NCBI GenBank assembly: GCA_030627625.1
Contig: DAOURR010000006.1
Location: forward strand, 1-53,556
Length of the DNA: 53,556 bases
Reading direction: 5' to 3'
DNA from: UBA3103 sp002365855
Lineage (GTDB): Bacteria; Bacillota; Desulfotomaculia; Desulfotomaculales; Pelotomaculaceae
Under the pieces are notes generated by a model. It saw only the letters and a program-made list of their open reading frames with translations. It searched no databases and was not told where the DNA came from. The translations under genes and the position numbers were made by a program. Positions 40,942 to 49,938 of the stretch are shown here, piece after piece (within the stretch, counting starts at the first letter, position 1; each line of letters opens with the position of its first letter).

Positions 40942-42504
40942 GTGGCTATTACAGCAAAGACAATCATGGTTCAGGGCACCGCTTCACATGTAGGGAAAAG
41001 TGTTCTGGTAGCGGCACTGTGCAGAATTTTTGTACAGGACGGCTACAAGGTAGCCCCTTTTAAGTCTCAAAATATGGCCCTTAACTCCTTCGTTACGAAA
41101 GGCGGCGGGGAAATGGGTCGGGCGCAGGTTGTTCAGGCAGAGGCGGCCTGTGTAGAACCATCGGTGGATATGAACCCGATCTTGTTGAAGCCAACAGGCC
41201 ACGCATCTTCTCAGGTAGTAGTCCTGGGCAGACCGGTGGGAAACCTCTCGGCGCAGCGCTACCACACTGACTATGCTCCCAAGGCCCTTGATGTTATCGA
41301 AGGGGCTTTGGACCGTTTGCGTTCGTTATACGATATTATTGTAATAGAAGGAGCGGGCAGCCCTGCTGAAGTAAACCTGCAGGAACACGAGATCGTAAAT
41401 ATGCGCATTGCCAGGATGGCTGATGCGCCTGTTCTAATTGTGGCGGATATTGACAAGGGCGGCGCCCTGGCGTCCGTGGTGGGGACGCTCGAGCTAATAT
41501 CTCCAGAAGACCGTGACCGGGTGGCCGGATTCATTATTAACAAATTCAGGGGGGACATAAGTCTGTTCAAGCCCGCCGTGGATTTTCTTGAAATGAAAAC
41601 CGGAAAGCCGGTGTTTGGGGTAGTGCCATATTACCAGGATTTCAGGATTCAGGAGGAGGATACCGTTTCGGAAGACCGCAGGTGGGCAGAGCAGGTTCAG
41701 GATCCTGGCTGGGTTGATGTGGCGGTGATCCAACTGCCTCACATATCCAACTTTACAGATTTTGACCCTTTAGAAGACGAACCAGACGTCAGGCTCCGGT
41801 ATGTTGGAAAAGGGAGCAGGCTTGGCAATCCAGATTTGATAATCATCCCAGGCAGCAAGAACACAATCGGTGATTTAGCCTTCTTAAAACGCTCCGGACT
41901 TGCGTCTAAAATTATCGGGCTTCACAAATCAGGGACTCCCGTTGTAGGTATCTGCGGGGGGTATCAGATGCTTGGCAGAGAGCTGAATGATCCTCTCCAC
42001 ACTGAATCAGAAATTCCCCGGATAGAAGGTCTTGGCCTATTGGACATTTCCACTACTTTTGCTCCTGAAAAGGTGACTACACAGGTTGAGGCCCAGGTGG
42101 ACGGGGGCGGGCCATTATTGAAAGGCGCTATGGGCAGCCTGGTTACGGGATACGAAATCCACATGGGCAGGACGGAGCTCGTTTCCGGAGCTTCGCCGGC
42201 TTTTACGATTTTGATGAGGTCAGGCGAAAAAGTTCACTATACCGACGGGGCAGTCAGCCAGGATGGCATGACATTCGGCACATATATTCACGGAATTTTT
42301 GACAATGATGATTTCAGGAGAACAATTATTAACAGGCTGCGCCGCATGAAAGGATATGAACCGCTTGAGGCGGCACTGGCAACACCTTCTGTGGAGCAGC
42401 GTCACAAGGATTTTGAAAAGCTGGCCTCGGTGGTGAGGGGAAGTCTGGATATGGATAAAATCTACAGCGTGCTGGGTCTTGATGGACCCAAGGAAGGGCT
42501 TTAA
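40942..42504 (+). CDS. cobQ: Cobyric acid synthase
   Basis: 520 aa. Amidates adenosyl-cobyrinate a,c-diamide at b, d, e and g. N-terminal dethiobiotin-synthetase-like ATPase (MVQGTASHVGKSVL, KSQNMALNSF, GRAQVVQAEA, VIEGAGSPAEVNL) and C-terminal type-1 glutaminase with nucleophile near C338 (VVGICGGYQMLG). GTG 40942 after AGGGG; ATG 40966 is an alternative. It converges on cbiA with only 17 bases between the stops and is the only cobalamin gene here on the + strand. Confidence 0.95.
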   Translation: MAITAKTIMVQGTASHVGKSVLVAALCRIFVQDGYKVAPFKSQNMALNSFVTKGGGEMGRAQVVQAEAACVEPSVDMNPILLKPTGHASSQVVVLGRPVGNLSAQRYHTDYAPKALDVIEGALDRLRSLYDIIVIEGAGSPAEVNLQEHEIVNMRIARMADAPVLIVADIDKGGALASVVGTLELISPEDRDRVAGFIINKFRGDISLFKPAVDFLEMKTGKPVFGVVPYYQDFRIQEEDTVSEDRRWAEQVQDPGWVDVAVIQLPHISNFTDFDPLEDEPDVRLRYVGKGSRLGNPDLIIIPGSKNTIGDLAFLKRSGLASKIIGLHKSGTPVVGICGGYQMLGRELNDPLHTESEIPRIEGLGLLDISTTFAPEKVTTQVEAQVDGGGPLLKGAMGSLVTGYEIHMGRTELVSGASPAFTILMRSGEKVHYTDGAVSQDGMTFGTYIHGIFDNDDFRRTIINRLRRMKGYEPLEAALATPSVEQRHKDFEKLASVVRGSLDMDKIYSVLGLDGPKEGL

Positions 42505-42521
42505 TTATTGCTTTTGTCATT

Positions 42522-43874
42522 TTATAAACTGCATGTTTCCAGGAAATGGCGCGCCAGGTCGGGGTATCCCCAGAAATCAATATGGGCGTAGGCGGACAAT
42601 ACATTCTTTTTGAGGTACCCACAGTTCCACCGGGTTTCTCTTGAGGCTGATTTTACAAGGTATGTGGCTGGGGAAGACATGCCTTCAATATCCGAGTAAT
42701 GAAACTCATGACCGCGCACTGTCTGTCCCTTCTTACCGAGTAGATTATCTCTGGTAAAATTAATATCTACATACCCGAATCTCTGTAAACGGCCGGTCAT
42801 TACAGTTTTACCATCAAAAAACCCGACCATGGGAAACTCTTTTCCTTCTCTGGTAACGATGCTGTCAGTCAAATACATCAGTCCCCCACATTCAGCATAA
42901 CAGGGGAGTCCTTCACCCAGTTTATCTCTGATGTCTTTACGGAGAGACGAGTTTAACGCCAGATCTTCGGCAAAAACTTCTGGAAAACCACCTCCCAGGT
43001 ATAGTCCCCTGGCATTCTCAGGCAGCCTGTCATGAATAAGAGGGCTGAAGTTTTCTATAACTGCTCCCAGGCTTTTAAGCAGTTCCAGCGTACTGCGGTA
43101 GTAAAAGCTGAATGATTCATCCCGGGCCACAGCTATTTTGACCTGCTCCAATGGATTGCTGAAGAATTCCTCTTGGACAGGCGCAACAGGCTTTGTTTTT
43201 CTGCCCAGTTCAATTATTTGATTCACATCAATATGTTTTTCAATTAAAAGGGCCAATTTTTCAACCACTTCTTCACGTTTGTGCACTTCACCCGCTGGAA
43301 GCAGCCCCAGGTGGCGGCTGGGCAGCTTGATGGCATCGTCGGCGGGAAGACAGCCTAATACCTGAACTCCGGTCATTTTTTGGATGGCAGATTTAATTAA
43401 TTCAAAATGTCTGGCGCTGCCGACGTTATTTAGGATTACACCTTTTAAGCGCAGGCGCCGGTCAAAATACTTGTAGCCCCGGACTTGGGCCGCAGCGCTG
43501 GCAGCCATCCCTCTGGCGTCAACCACCAGTATTACCGGGGCAGCCAAAAGTTTGGCAATATCAGCTGTGCTGCCTGTTGCCGTAGAGCCCATACCATCAT
43601 AGAGCCCCATTACCCCCTCTATCAAACCGAAGTCCATACCCTTCATACCATGGGCAAACAGTTGCAGCAAATTTTCTGCCGGCATCATCCAGCCGTCCAG
43701 GTTGTAAGATGATACCCCGGCCGCTATAGAGTGATAGCTGGTGTCGATGTAGTCCGGCCCGACTTTGAAGGGTTGCACCTTGATACCTTTTCTTTTCAGT
43801 GCCGCCAGCAAGCCAACCGTTATTGTGGTCTTGCCTGCTCCGCTGTGTGTGCCGGCCATAATAATTCTGTTCAT
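42522..43874 (-). CDS. cbiA: Cobyrinic acid a,c-diamide synthase
   Basis: 450 aa. ATP- and glutamine-dependent amidation of cobyrinate at a and c. N-terminal P-loop MAGTHSGAGKTTITVGLL, LIEGVMGLYDG, and a C-terminal glutaminase Cys in CYAECGGLMYL. Last gene of the long minus-strand operon, one base after cbiO. Confidence 0.95.
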   Translation of the reverse strand: MNRIIMAGTHSGAGKTTITVGLLAALKRKGIKVQPFKVGPDYIDTSYHSIAAGVSSYNLDGWMMPAENLLQLFAHGMKGMDFGLIEGVMGLYDGMGSTATGSTADIAKLLAAPVILVVDARGMAASAAAQVRGYKYFDRRLRLKGVILNNVGSARHFELIKSAIQKMTGVQVLGCLPADDAIKLPSRHLGLLPAGEVHKREEVVEKLALLIEKHIDVNQIIELGRKTKPVAPVQEEFFSNPLEQVKIAVARDESFSFYYRSTLELLKSLGAVIENFSPLIHDRLPENARGLYLGGGFPEVFAEDLALNSSLRKDIRDKLGEGLPCYAECGGLMYLTDSIVTREGKEFPMVGFFDGKTVMTGRLQRFGYVDINFTRDNLLGKKGQTVRGHEFHYSDIEGMSSPATYLVKSASRETRWNCGYLKKNVLSAYAHIDFWGYPDLARHFLETCSL

Positions 43875-43875
43875 T

Positions 43876-44745
43876 CTAGATCCCCTTAGCTTTAGACAAA
43901 TGCTCTGTTTGTCCCGGTTTGTGAATCAGATTTAAAAGTTCTTTCCGGTTGCGGGGCATTTTCTCAATGCCTGTGGCCAGTCCGGTTTCTATTAAATGCC
44001 AGTATACCTCCACTACGAAAGGGACGTTAAGGTTCAAGCGGTGCGCCTCAAGTTTTTGTTTGTATATTTGTTCCGCCGTGCCGGTCAGCTGGATGCGGCC
44101 ATCTTCCATAATTACCAGCTGTTTTGCCCAGGCCACCGCCAGGTCAACATCGTGAGTAGAAATAATAACAGTTGTACCCTGCGCGTTGAGGCTGTCCATC
44201 AACTCCATAAGTTCCACGGCAGCACACGGATCCAGGCTGGCTGTGGGCTCATCCAAAGCAATCACACGTGGTTCCATGGCTAATACACCTGCTATGGCTA
44301 CACGCTTTTTCTGCCCGTAGCTTAAGGAATGAACGGGCCGGTCCGCCAGGTGAATAAGGTTTGACAATTCGAGAGCTTTTTTTACCCTCTTGTGGATAAG
44401 GTCATTGTTTAAATTGAGGTTGGCCGGGCCGAACGATAAATCCTGGTATACTGTTCCTCCGAGGAGCTGAAGCTCGGGATCTTGAAAAACAATTCCAATT
44501 TGCCTGCGCAGAAGGTTGATTTCAGACCGTGAATGCCGGATATGGCTGCCCTCGAAATAAACCGCACCCCTGGTGGGCCGGTAAATCCCGTTCAGGTGCA
44601 GAAGCAGAGTGGTTTTTCCTGCTCCGTTGGGCCCGAGCAGGGCAGTTTTACCCTGGTGCGGGATGCGGAGAGTAATTCCCTTTAAGGCTGGTGTTCCATC
44701 GGGATATAAAAAATGAACGTCCTCAAGACCAATGATGCTTTCCAT
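43876..44745 (-). CDS. cbiO: Cobalt ECF transporter ATPase CbiO
   Basis: 289 aa. Walker A GPNGAGKTT at 38-46, Q-loop in GIVFQDPELQLLG, signature LSYGQKKRVAIAGVLA, Walker B VIALDEPTASLDP. Energises cobalt uptake with CbiM, CbiN and CbiQ. ATG 44745 overlaps the cbiQ stop by one base. Confidence 0.95.
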   Translation of the reverse strand: MESIIGLEDVHFLYPDGTPALKGITLRIPHQGKTALLGPNGAGKTTLLLHLNGIYRPTRGAVYFEGSHIRHSRSEINLLRRQIGIVFQDPELQLLGGTVYQDLSFGPANLNLNNDLIHKRVKKALELSNLIHLADRPVHSLSYGQKKRVAIAGVLAMEPRVIALDEPTASLDPCAAVELMELMDSLNAQGTTVIISTHDVDLAVAWAKQLVIMEDGRIQLTGTAEQIYKQKLEAHRLNLNVPFVVEVYWHLIETGLATGIEKMPRNRKELLNLIHKPGQTEHLSKAKGI

Positions 44746-45521
44746 TATAATCCCTTAACCCCCGTTTGCAGCGCGAGATAGATAAAAAACAGACCGCTGG
44801 AGGCAGCTATGAACATGCCTGCCGGAGTCACCTTTTTTTCAGGCTGGACAAACCGTATCTTTTCTTCATAGCCACGTGATGACAGCGCAAGATGCATCTC
44901 TGCTGACCGCCTTAAAGAATACAGGAACAGGTTTGTAACCAGCCAGATCACGGAACGGTAGGTAGACCGGGGTGAGTTGTACCCCAGGCGGGAGGACTGT
45001 GATAGTATAATTTTCCCGGCGGAATCCATCAGTACCGCGATAGAACCATAAACCAGGATCATGACCTCCAGCAGTAAACTAGGAAAAGGTATTCTCTCAA
45101 GGGAGGCAAATATATCGGTTACCGGAGTTGTAAGCACCAGGAAATACAGGCAGGAAACAGCCCCCAGAGTCCGCCAGAAGGTTTGAGCGGCCTGATTAAA
45201 CCCGGCCTCGGTCATTCCAATGGTGTGACTACCCACAAAAAGCTTCACCAGGTAGGCATCAGGGGGGTCTACTGAGAAAGCTATGGTCAAGACACCGCAA
45301 ACAAGAAAAATCGCCGGTACGCTTAAGAGCCCGCCATACACTCTGAGAGGGATGCCTGCTCCCAGGACCAACAGGGTCATAACACTCATGATCATTAAAG
45401 GAACCCCTGCAGAATCTGCCAGCAGGCAGGCCGTAAGGCAAAATAAGGCCAGGCATCCTTTCTCAGCGGGATGGCGTGTGCGCAATTTATTTGCCCAGGC
45501 GTAGCGGTCGATGAGCAGCAT
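44745..45521 (-). CDS. cbiQ: Cobalt ECF transporter transmembrane subunit CbiQ
   Basis: 258 aa, about six hydrophobic segments. The coupling-helix region near SLRRSAEMHLALSSRGY is the Arg/Ala-rich motif that contacts the ATPase in ECF T-components. Between cbiN and cbiO. Confidence 0.93.
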   Translation of the reverse strand: MLLIDRYAWANKLRTRHPAEKGCLALFCLTACLLADSAGVPLMIMSVMTLLVLGAGIPLRVYGGLLSVPAIFLVCGVLTIAFSVDPPDAYLVKLFVGSHTIGMTEAGFNQAAQTFWRTLGAVSCLYFLVLTTPVTDIFASLERIPFPSLLLEVMILVYGSIAVLMDSAGKIILSQSSRLGYNSPRSTYRSVIWLVTNLFLYSLRRSAEMHLALSSRGYEEKIRFVQPEKKVTPAGMFIAASSGLFFIYLALQTGVKGL

Positions 45522-45522
45522 A

Positions 45523-45825
45523 CTAAGTTAACCCTTTGTGGCGGGAGCGGGATGAGCCAATGTAATAACCAATAAAACCAGCGCCCAGAGCAGCCTGCAG
45601 GGCGAAAAGCATGCTGGCAATCTCGCCGCTGGTAGGCTCCCACAAAGCTTCTGCCCAGGGTTCATAGCCAGGAGATATTTCCTCAATAACAGTCATGGCT
45701 TTGTCATCGGCGCCGGCAAAGATCTCAGAATCTGCACCCGGGTCCAAATGGAACCCCATCAGCGGCAGAGCGGTGATAAATATTACTGCTATCAGCAAAA
45801 GCAGGGTCTTGCACGTCTGTTTCAT
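45523..45825 (-). CDS. cbiN: Cobalt transporter accessory subunit CbiN
   Basis: 100 aa. Two transmembrane helices flanking a periplasmic loop (LDPGADSEIFAGADDKAM, GYEPWAEALWEP), the typical CbiN layout; required for cobalt loading of CbiM. Shares one base with the cbiM stop. Confidence 0.92.
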   Translation of the reverse strand: MKQTCKTLLLLIAVIFITALPLMGFHLDPGADSEIFAGADDKAMTVIEEISPGYEPWAEALWEPTSGEIASMLFALQAALGAGFIGYYIGSSRSRHKGLT

Positions 45826-46496
45826 TATTTACAACCCCCCCCCAGAACATTTAAATCCTGCATCTCCTTGAAGCTATACCGGCTCAGCGCGCCGAAAACA
45901 AGGGCGGTTAAAAGCCCTTCACTAATGGCCAGGGGAATCTGGGTAAAAGCAAAGACGGTCCCAAACTTGATAAGTGAGCCTGTGAAACCGTTGACCGGAT
46001 CGGGAAACGCCAGAGCCAGCTGGAATGAGGTGGTTACATAGGTCATCAGGTTACCCAGCGCGGCGGCCAGGAAGATCGACACTCCCGGTGAAAGGCCTGT
46101 CCTCTTTCCTGCCTGGTATACACCGTAAGCTACAAAGGGTCCTACTACTGCCATGGAAAAGGTGTTTGCCCCCAGGGTTGTCAATCCTCCATGCGCCAGC
46201 AGCAAGGCCTGGAAAAGCAATACTACCAGGCCGACAACAGACATCGTGGTGGGGCCGAACAAAACTGCTCCCAGTCCGGTTCCGGTGGGATGAGAACAGC
46301 TGCCGCTTACCGACGGCAGTTTTAGCGCTGAGAGGACAAAGGCGAAAGCACCGGCTACGCCCAGCAGCATCTTGGTCTCGGGTTTATTTCGTATGTTTTT
46401 ACTTATACTCCTAAGCCCGTGAATTACAAAAGGTGCGGATACCACCGTCCAACCGACGGCGTGGTTTAAAGGTAAATATCCTTCCATGATATGCAT
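45825..46496 (-). CDS. cbiM: Cobalt ECF transporter substrate-binding subunit CbiM
   Basis: 223 aa. The start is set at ATG 46496 so the protein begins MHIMEGYLP, because in CbiM/NikM the Met1-His2 N-terminus binds the metal; the frame extends to 46505 but would bury it. Seven hydrophobic helices, with a conserved His in LLAHGGLTTLGANTFSMAV. AGGGGG lies upstream. An 80-base gap separates it from the biosynthetic genes. Confidence 0.94.
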   Translation of the reverse strand: MHIMEGYLPLNHAVGWTVVSAPFVIHGLRSISKNIRNKPETKMLLGVAGAFAFVLSALKLPSVSGSCSHPTGTGLGAVLFGPTTMSVVGLVVLLFQALLLAHGGLTTLGANTFSMAVVGPFVAYGVYQAGKRTGLSPGVSIFLAAALGNLMTYVTTSFQLALAFPDPVNGFTGSLIKFGTVFAFTQIPLAISEGLLTALVFGALSRYSFKEMQDLNVLGGGCK

Positions 46497-46576
46497 TACC
46501 AGCAATCCCCCTTTAATTAGATATTTTAATCGGCTAGCTCATATCCTTCTAAGAGTGGTTTATGTTTATTCCTTTG

Positions 46577-47728
46577 TTAATCTGCACAATACCCAAGGGC
46601 AGTTTTTATTCTTTTTATGCATATATCAGCCATTAACGGATCAGGTCCTATGTAAGAGGTAAGCTTTATGAGCAAATTAGGGTACTTTTCCTGGATTGTT
46701 TTTATTTCTTCTGGTATATCCTTGGTCACGTGAACACCTTCGTACAGAAAGAAAGGCATGACCACGACCCGCCGGACACCGCTGTTTGTCAATGAAGCGA
46801 ATGCTTCTTCTATGGTCGGTTGGGCCATTTGCAGGAAAGCCGGCGTAACTCCGGAGAAATGATCTTTCCTCTTAATATCAGCGGCTACCAGCTCCAGCTC
46901 ACGGTTTGCCGAGCTGAGTTTGCTTCCGTGTCCCAGGAGCAGCAAGTGCCAGCCATAATCTCTATCAAGCTTTACTCCCAGGGATTGAAGCAGGGATGGG
47001 ATATCCCTGTATACATTCCCGCCAGCCGGTTCCGGCCGCCTGATTACGGCAACCTGACACCCGCAAGCCAGGGCGGCTTCAACCTTGGCCGCGTATCCTC
47101 CGGCTTCACCCGACTCTTTGGTAATAACCAGGTCTATATCAAATTGTTTTAACAGCGCTTCGTTAAGCTGCCTGGTGAAGGGGCCCTCCATGGCAATAAT
47201 ATGTGATGGCTTTATTCCCAACTCTAGAGCTGAGGATATAGAGTCCACCGCGGGGAGCAGCCTGATGTAAGTATTATCTATGTTAAGGTGCCCGGCCAGG
47301 GCCTGCAGCCCCCTAATGCCTGTGGTAACGAGAATTCTTCTGAAATTTTTACTACAAACCCAGGATCCCAGTTCACCGGGGGAGGCGAATGTTGTTACAT
47401 TGGGATGCGCAACAGCTGGTTCGGAAGGGCGTTCCAGCCTCAAAAGCCTGATCCCGGTTGATGCTATGGCCCGGGTTATTTCAGACCTGAGGTTTTTCGC
47501 GAACGGGTGCGATGCATCTACAACGGTGTTAACTGAATGGTCCACCAACAAGCGGGTAAACGTCCCGCTGTCGAAGGGGCCCTTTAATACCCGGCCTGCA
47601 ACCCGGTCAGCCGCCTCCAGGTGCCCGTAATCAGTGGCCACGGTCATTATATATGGAAGGCGGGCCCGGTCCAGGGACAGGGCGATCTCCAGCGCCTCGC
47701 TGGTGCCTCCTAATAGCAGTATCACCAT
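46577..47728 (-). CDS. CbiJ-CbiX fusion: cobalt-precorrin-6A reductase / cobaltochelatase
   Basis: 383 aa. Residues 1 to about 250 are precorrin-6A reductase (LLLGGTSEALEIA, DASHPFAKNL, TTGIRGLQAL, TKESGEAGGYAAKVEAAL). From about 258 a short CbiX-type chelatase follows (LLLLGHGSKLSSANRELE, MAQPTIEEAFASL, MPFFLYEGVHVTKDIPEEI), containing the catalytic His of GHGS and a second His. The two activities are early (cobalt insertion) and late (C18-C19 reduction) steps. ATG 47728 overlaps cbiH by seven bases. Confidence 0.92.
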   Translation of the reverse strand: MVILLLGGTSEALEIALSLDRARLPYIMTVATDYGHLEAADRVAGRVLKGPFDSGTFTRLLVDHSVNTVVDASHPFAKNLRSEITRAIASTGIRLLRLERPSEPAVAHPNVTTFASPGELGSWVCSKNFRRILVTTGIRGLQALAGHLNIDNTYIRLLPAVDSISSALELGIKPSHIIAMEGPFTRQLNEALLKQFDIDLVITKESGEAGGYAAKVEAALACGCQVAVIRRPEPAGGNVYRDIPSLLQSLGVKLDRDYGWHLLLLGHGSKLSSANRELELVAADIKRKDHFSGVTPAFLQMAQPTIEEAFASLTNSGVRRVVVMPFFLYEGVHVTKDIPEEIKTIQEKYPNLLIKLTSYIGPDPLMADICIKRIKTALGYCAD

Positions 47729-48537
47729 TTATACCCCCTTGGCGTAATCATTCGGCCATTGCTGACTCTGGTAAGGGAGTTGCCAATCACTACCGTGGAA
47801 AGCATGTCCGGCGTAAATTCTTCTATTTGCGCCAAACAGGTAATCATAATCGACTCCCCATCCCGCCCGGCATTTTGCACGATTCCTACCGGCGTTTCAG
47901 GCAGCCGGTGCTGTCTCAGGATTGATATCGCACGGTTCCAGGGCTCATGGCGCTTTGTGCTGCGAGGGTTGTAAAAGACAATGACGAAGTTTGCCCTGGC
48001 GGCAGCCTCAACCCGATCGAGGATGTCAGGCAGGGGAGTCAGCAGGTCGCTGAGAGATATGTTTGCGTAATCCTGCATTAACGGCGCTCCCAGGCGGGCG
48101 GAGGCTGCATTGGCTGCGGATATGCCCGGGACGATTTCCACGGGCACCTGCACACCTGACGAATCCATGGTCTCAAGCACGAGTCCCACCATACCGTACA
48201 CTCCAGGATCACCGCTGGAAACGACTGCCACTTTTTCACCCCGGCGGGCAGCGTCTACCGCGTGTTTTACACGATCAATTTCCCGGGTCATGCCAGTGGT
48301 ATAAGTTTTCTGACCGTGATAGCAGCTCATTTTTTGTACCAGCTGAAGGTATGGGGTATAGCCCACCAGCAGATCAGCTTTATCTATGGCCTGGGCGGCG
48401 CGGTAGGTCAGGTCTTCCTGGCTTCCGGGGCCTATACCCACAACTGAGATTTTTCCCTGGCTATTGATACTGTCACCGGGCCGATGATTATCCGGGGCAA
48501 GATAATTTCCGGATTCTTCAAGCACAGTAGGGCGCAT
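47722..48537 (-). CDS. cbiH: Precorrin-3B / cobalt-precorrin-3 C17-methyltransferase
   Basis: SAM-dependent tetrapyrrole methylase of the CobJ/CbiH group: VVGIGPGSQEDLTYRA, SSGDPGVYGM, EIVPGISAANAASARLGAP, VIVFYNPRS. Forms the ring-contracted macrocycle. The frame from ATG 48537 is 271 aa but overlaps cbiG by 106 bases. Family sequence begins only at about residue 28 (GKISVVGIG), next to the cbiG stop, where no ATG exists (nearest GTG about 48441). True start uncertain. Confidence 0.93.
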   Translation of the reverse strand: MRPTVLEESGNYLAPDNHRPGDSINSQGKISVVGIGPGSQEDLTYRAAQAIDKADLLVGYTPYLQLVQKMSCYHGQKTYTTGMTREIDRVKHAVDAARRGEKVAVVSSGDPGVYGMVGLVLETMDSSGVQVPVEIVPGISAANAASARLGAPLMQDYANISLSDLLTPLPDILDRVEAAARANFVIVFYNPRSTKRHEPWNRAISILRQHRLPETPVGIVQNAGRDGESIMITCLAQIEEFTPDMLSTVVIGNSLTRVSNGRMITPRGYKW

Positions 48538-49205
48538 TGCTCCGAAACCCCCTTTATTGAAAAGTGGCGCATTGATGCCTGTGAAGGGCCTGAGACTCCT
48601 TCGATATGCGAGAGCTGTCCATTGGAAAAGTGGCGCAGCAAAAGACCCAGGTCTGAAGCTGCCTTCTTAATTTCCGGGTCCCTCCATTTAATAAGGCCGG
48701 TAGCTAAAAACCTCACTTTTTCCACGTCCAACCCGCATTGTTCCAATCCAGACATAATCGCGAAATTAATGCTTTCAGCAGTTGCATTCCGGCGGTATCC
48801 GACACCAACAGATACGTGTTTACCTGCCTCCGTGCCCGTAGTTATAACCGGCCCCCCGCCGCAGAGGGAAGCCACATCGCAGGCCAGTTGGTTGGCTCCT
48901 CCCTCGTGCCCTCCAGCCAGGCTTACAGCGTAACGCCCGGCCCGGTCTACTACAACTATTGCCGGATCAGAGTGTTTTGACTTTAACAGTGGTCCCGCTG
49001 TCCGTACGGCTATACCAGTGGCCATAACCATAACCAACGCCCTGTAGTTCTGAAAAGCATCCGCGATGACTTCTTGAAAACCGGGGGGTTTACCATGGCA
49101 TATAACCGCCAGATCAGCCGGCAGTCTTTCGGCGAGCATTTCGGCCAGAGGAACGCCGGGGCCTTTCAGGGCTATTACCATTATTTTGGGGCTACCGGTA
49201 ACCAT
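48432..49205 (-). CDS. cbiG: Cobalt-precorrin-5A hydrolase CbiG
   Basis: About 257 aa from ATG 49205 (GGAG eight bases ahead). Opens the delta-lactone and releases acetaldehyde in the anaerobic pathway. Visible: MATGIAVRTAGPLLKSKHSDPAIVVVD, GRYAVSLAGGHEGGANQLA, then the C-terminal CbiG domain (VSVGVGYRRNATAESI; FLATGLIKWRDPEI). It is compact compared with the usual 330-360 aa, with a shortened middle region. Its 3' end lies inside the frame of cbiH. Confidence 0.9.
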   Translation of the reverse strand: MVTGSPKIMVIALKGPGVPLAEMLAERLPADLAVICHGKPPGFQEVIADAFQNYRALVMVMATGIAVRTAGPLLKSKHSDPAIVVVDRAGRYAVSLAGGHEGGANQLACDVASLCGGGPVITTGTEAGKHVSVGVGYRRNATAESINFAIMSGLEQCGLDVEKVRFLATGLIKWRDPEIKKAASDLGLLLRHFSNGQLSHIEGVSGPSQASMRHFSIKGVSEQCALLCLKNPEIILPRIIIGPVTVSIAREKSQLWV

Positions 49206-49938
49206 GGCTGAAATCTCCATGATACAGCCGGGACCTGCGGCCGCTGCTTTGAATCGCTTCCCCGACCAGGATCAACGCCGTCCGGGTCACTCCTGCATTA
49301 CGGACTTTCTCCACAATGTCATTCAGGTTTCCGTGAATGAACTTTTCGTCAGGCCAGGATACTCTAACTGCCACCACGACAGGAGTGGAGGAGGGTAGCA
49401 CTTTAAGCAGCTGTTCTGCAACCTTGTCAATATCTTGAACGCTGAGAAAAATAGCCAAACTACTGCGGTGTTCCGCCAGAAGGGCTAGATTTTCGCTTAA
49501 TGGTACGGTTGTCCTGCCTTCCATCCTCGTAAAAATTAAGGTCTGTGTGCCGTCCGGAACTGTATATTCTATGCCCAGCCTGGCTGCGGCCGCAAAGGCT
49601 GAACTGACCCCGGGTACTATCTCCCATTCAATCCCCAGTTCATCACATAGCTCACCCTGTTCCCTGACAGCACCATAAAGGGAGGGATCACCAGTATGCA
49701 GACGGGCTACATCAACATTGCGATCACGGGCGGAAATCAGGATTGAGCGTATGTCTTCTAAGGTTAAAGACGCGGAAACATGTTTTTCAGCCTGGTCTGG
49801 AGCAAATTCGAGGTGTTCTGGAGAGACCAGTGAACCGGCGTAGATGACAACGGGACAGCGGGAGAGAATCTCTCGCCCTCTGATAGTAATTAAATCAGCA
49901 GATCCGGGACCTGCTCCGATAAAATAAACTTTCATCAA
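49192..49938 (-). CDS. cbiF: Precorrin-4 / cobalt-precorrin-4 C11-methyltransferase
   Basis: 248 aa. Tetrapyrrole methylase: VYFIGAGPGSADLITIRG, VIYAGSLV, LHTGDPSLYGAVREQ, EIVPGVSSAFAAAARLG, LTRMEGRT-like segment. ATG 49938 overlaps the cbiL stop by four bases. Confidence 0.95.
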   Translation of the reverse strand: MMKVYFIGAGPGSADLITIRGREILSRCPVVIYAGSLVSPEHLEFAPDQAEKHVSASLTLEDIRSILISARDRNVDVARLHTGDPSLYGAVREQGELCDELGIEWEIVPGVSSAFAAAARLGIEYTVPDGTQTLIFTRMEGRTTVPLSENLALLAEHRSSLAIFLSVQDIDKVAEQLLKVLPSSTPVVVAVRVSWPDEKFIHGNLNDIVEKVRNAGVTRTALILVGEAIQSSGRRSRLYHGDFSHGYR

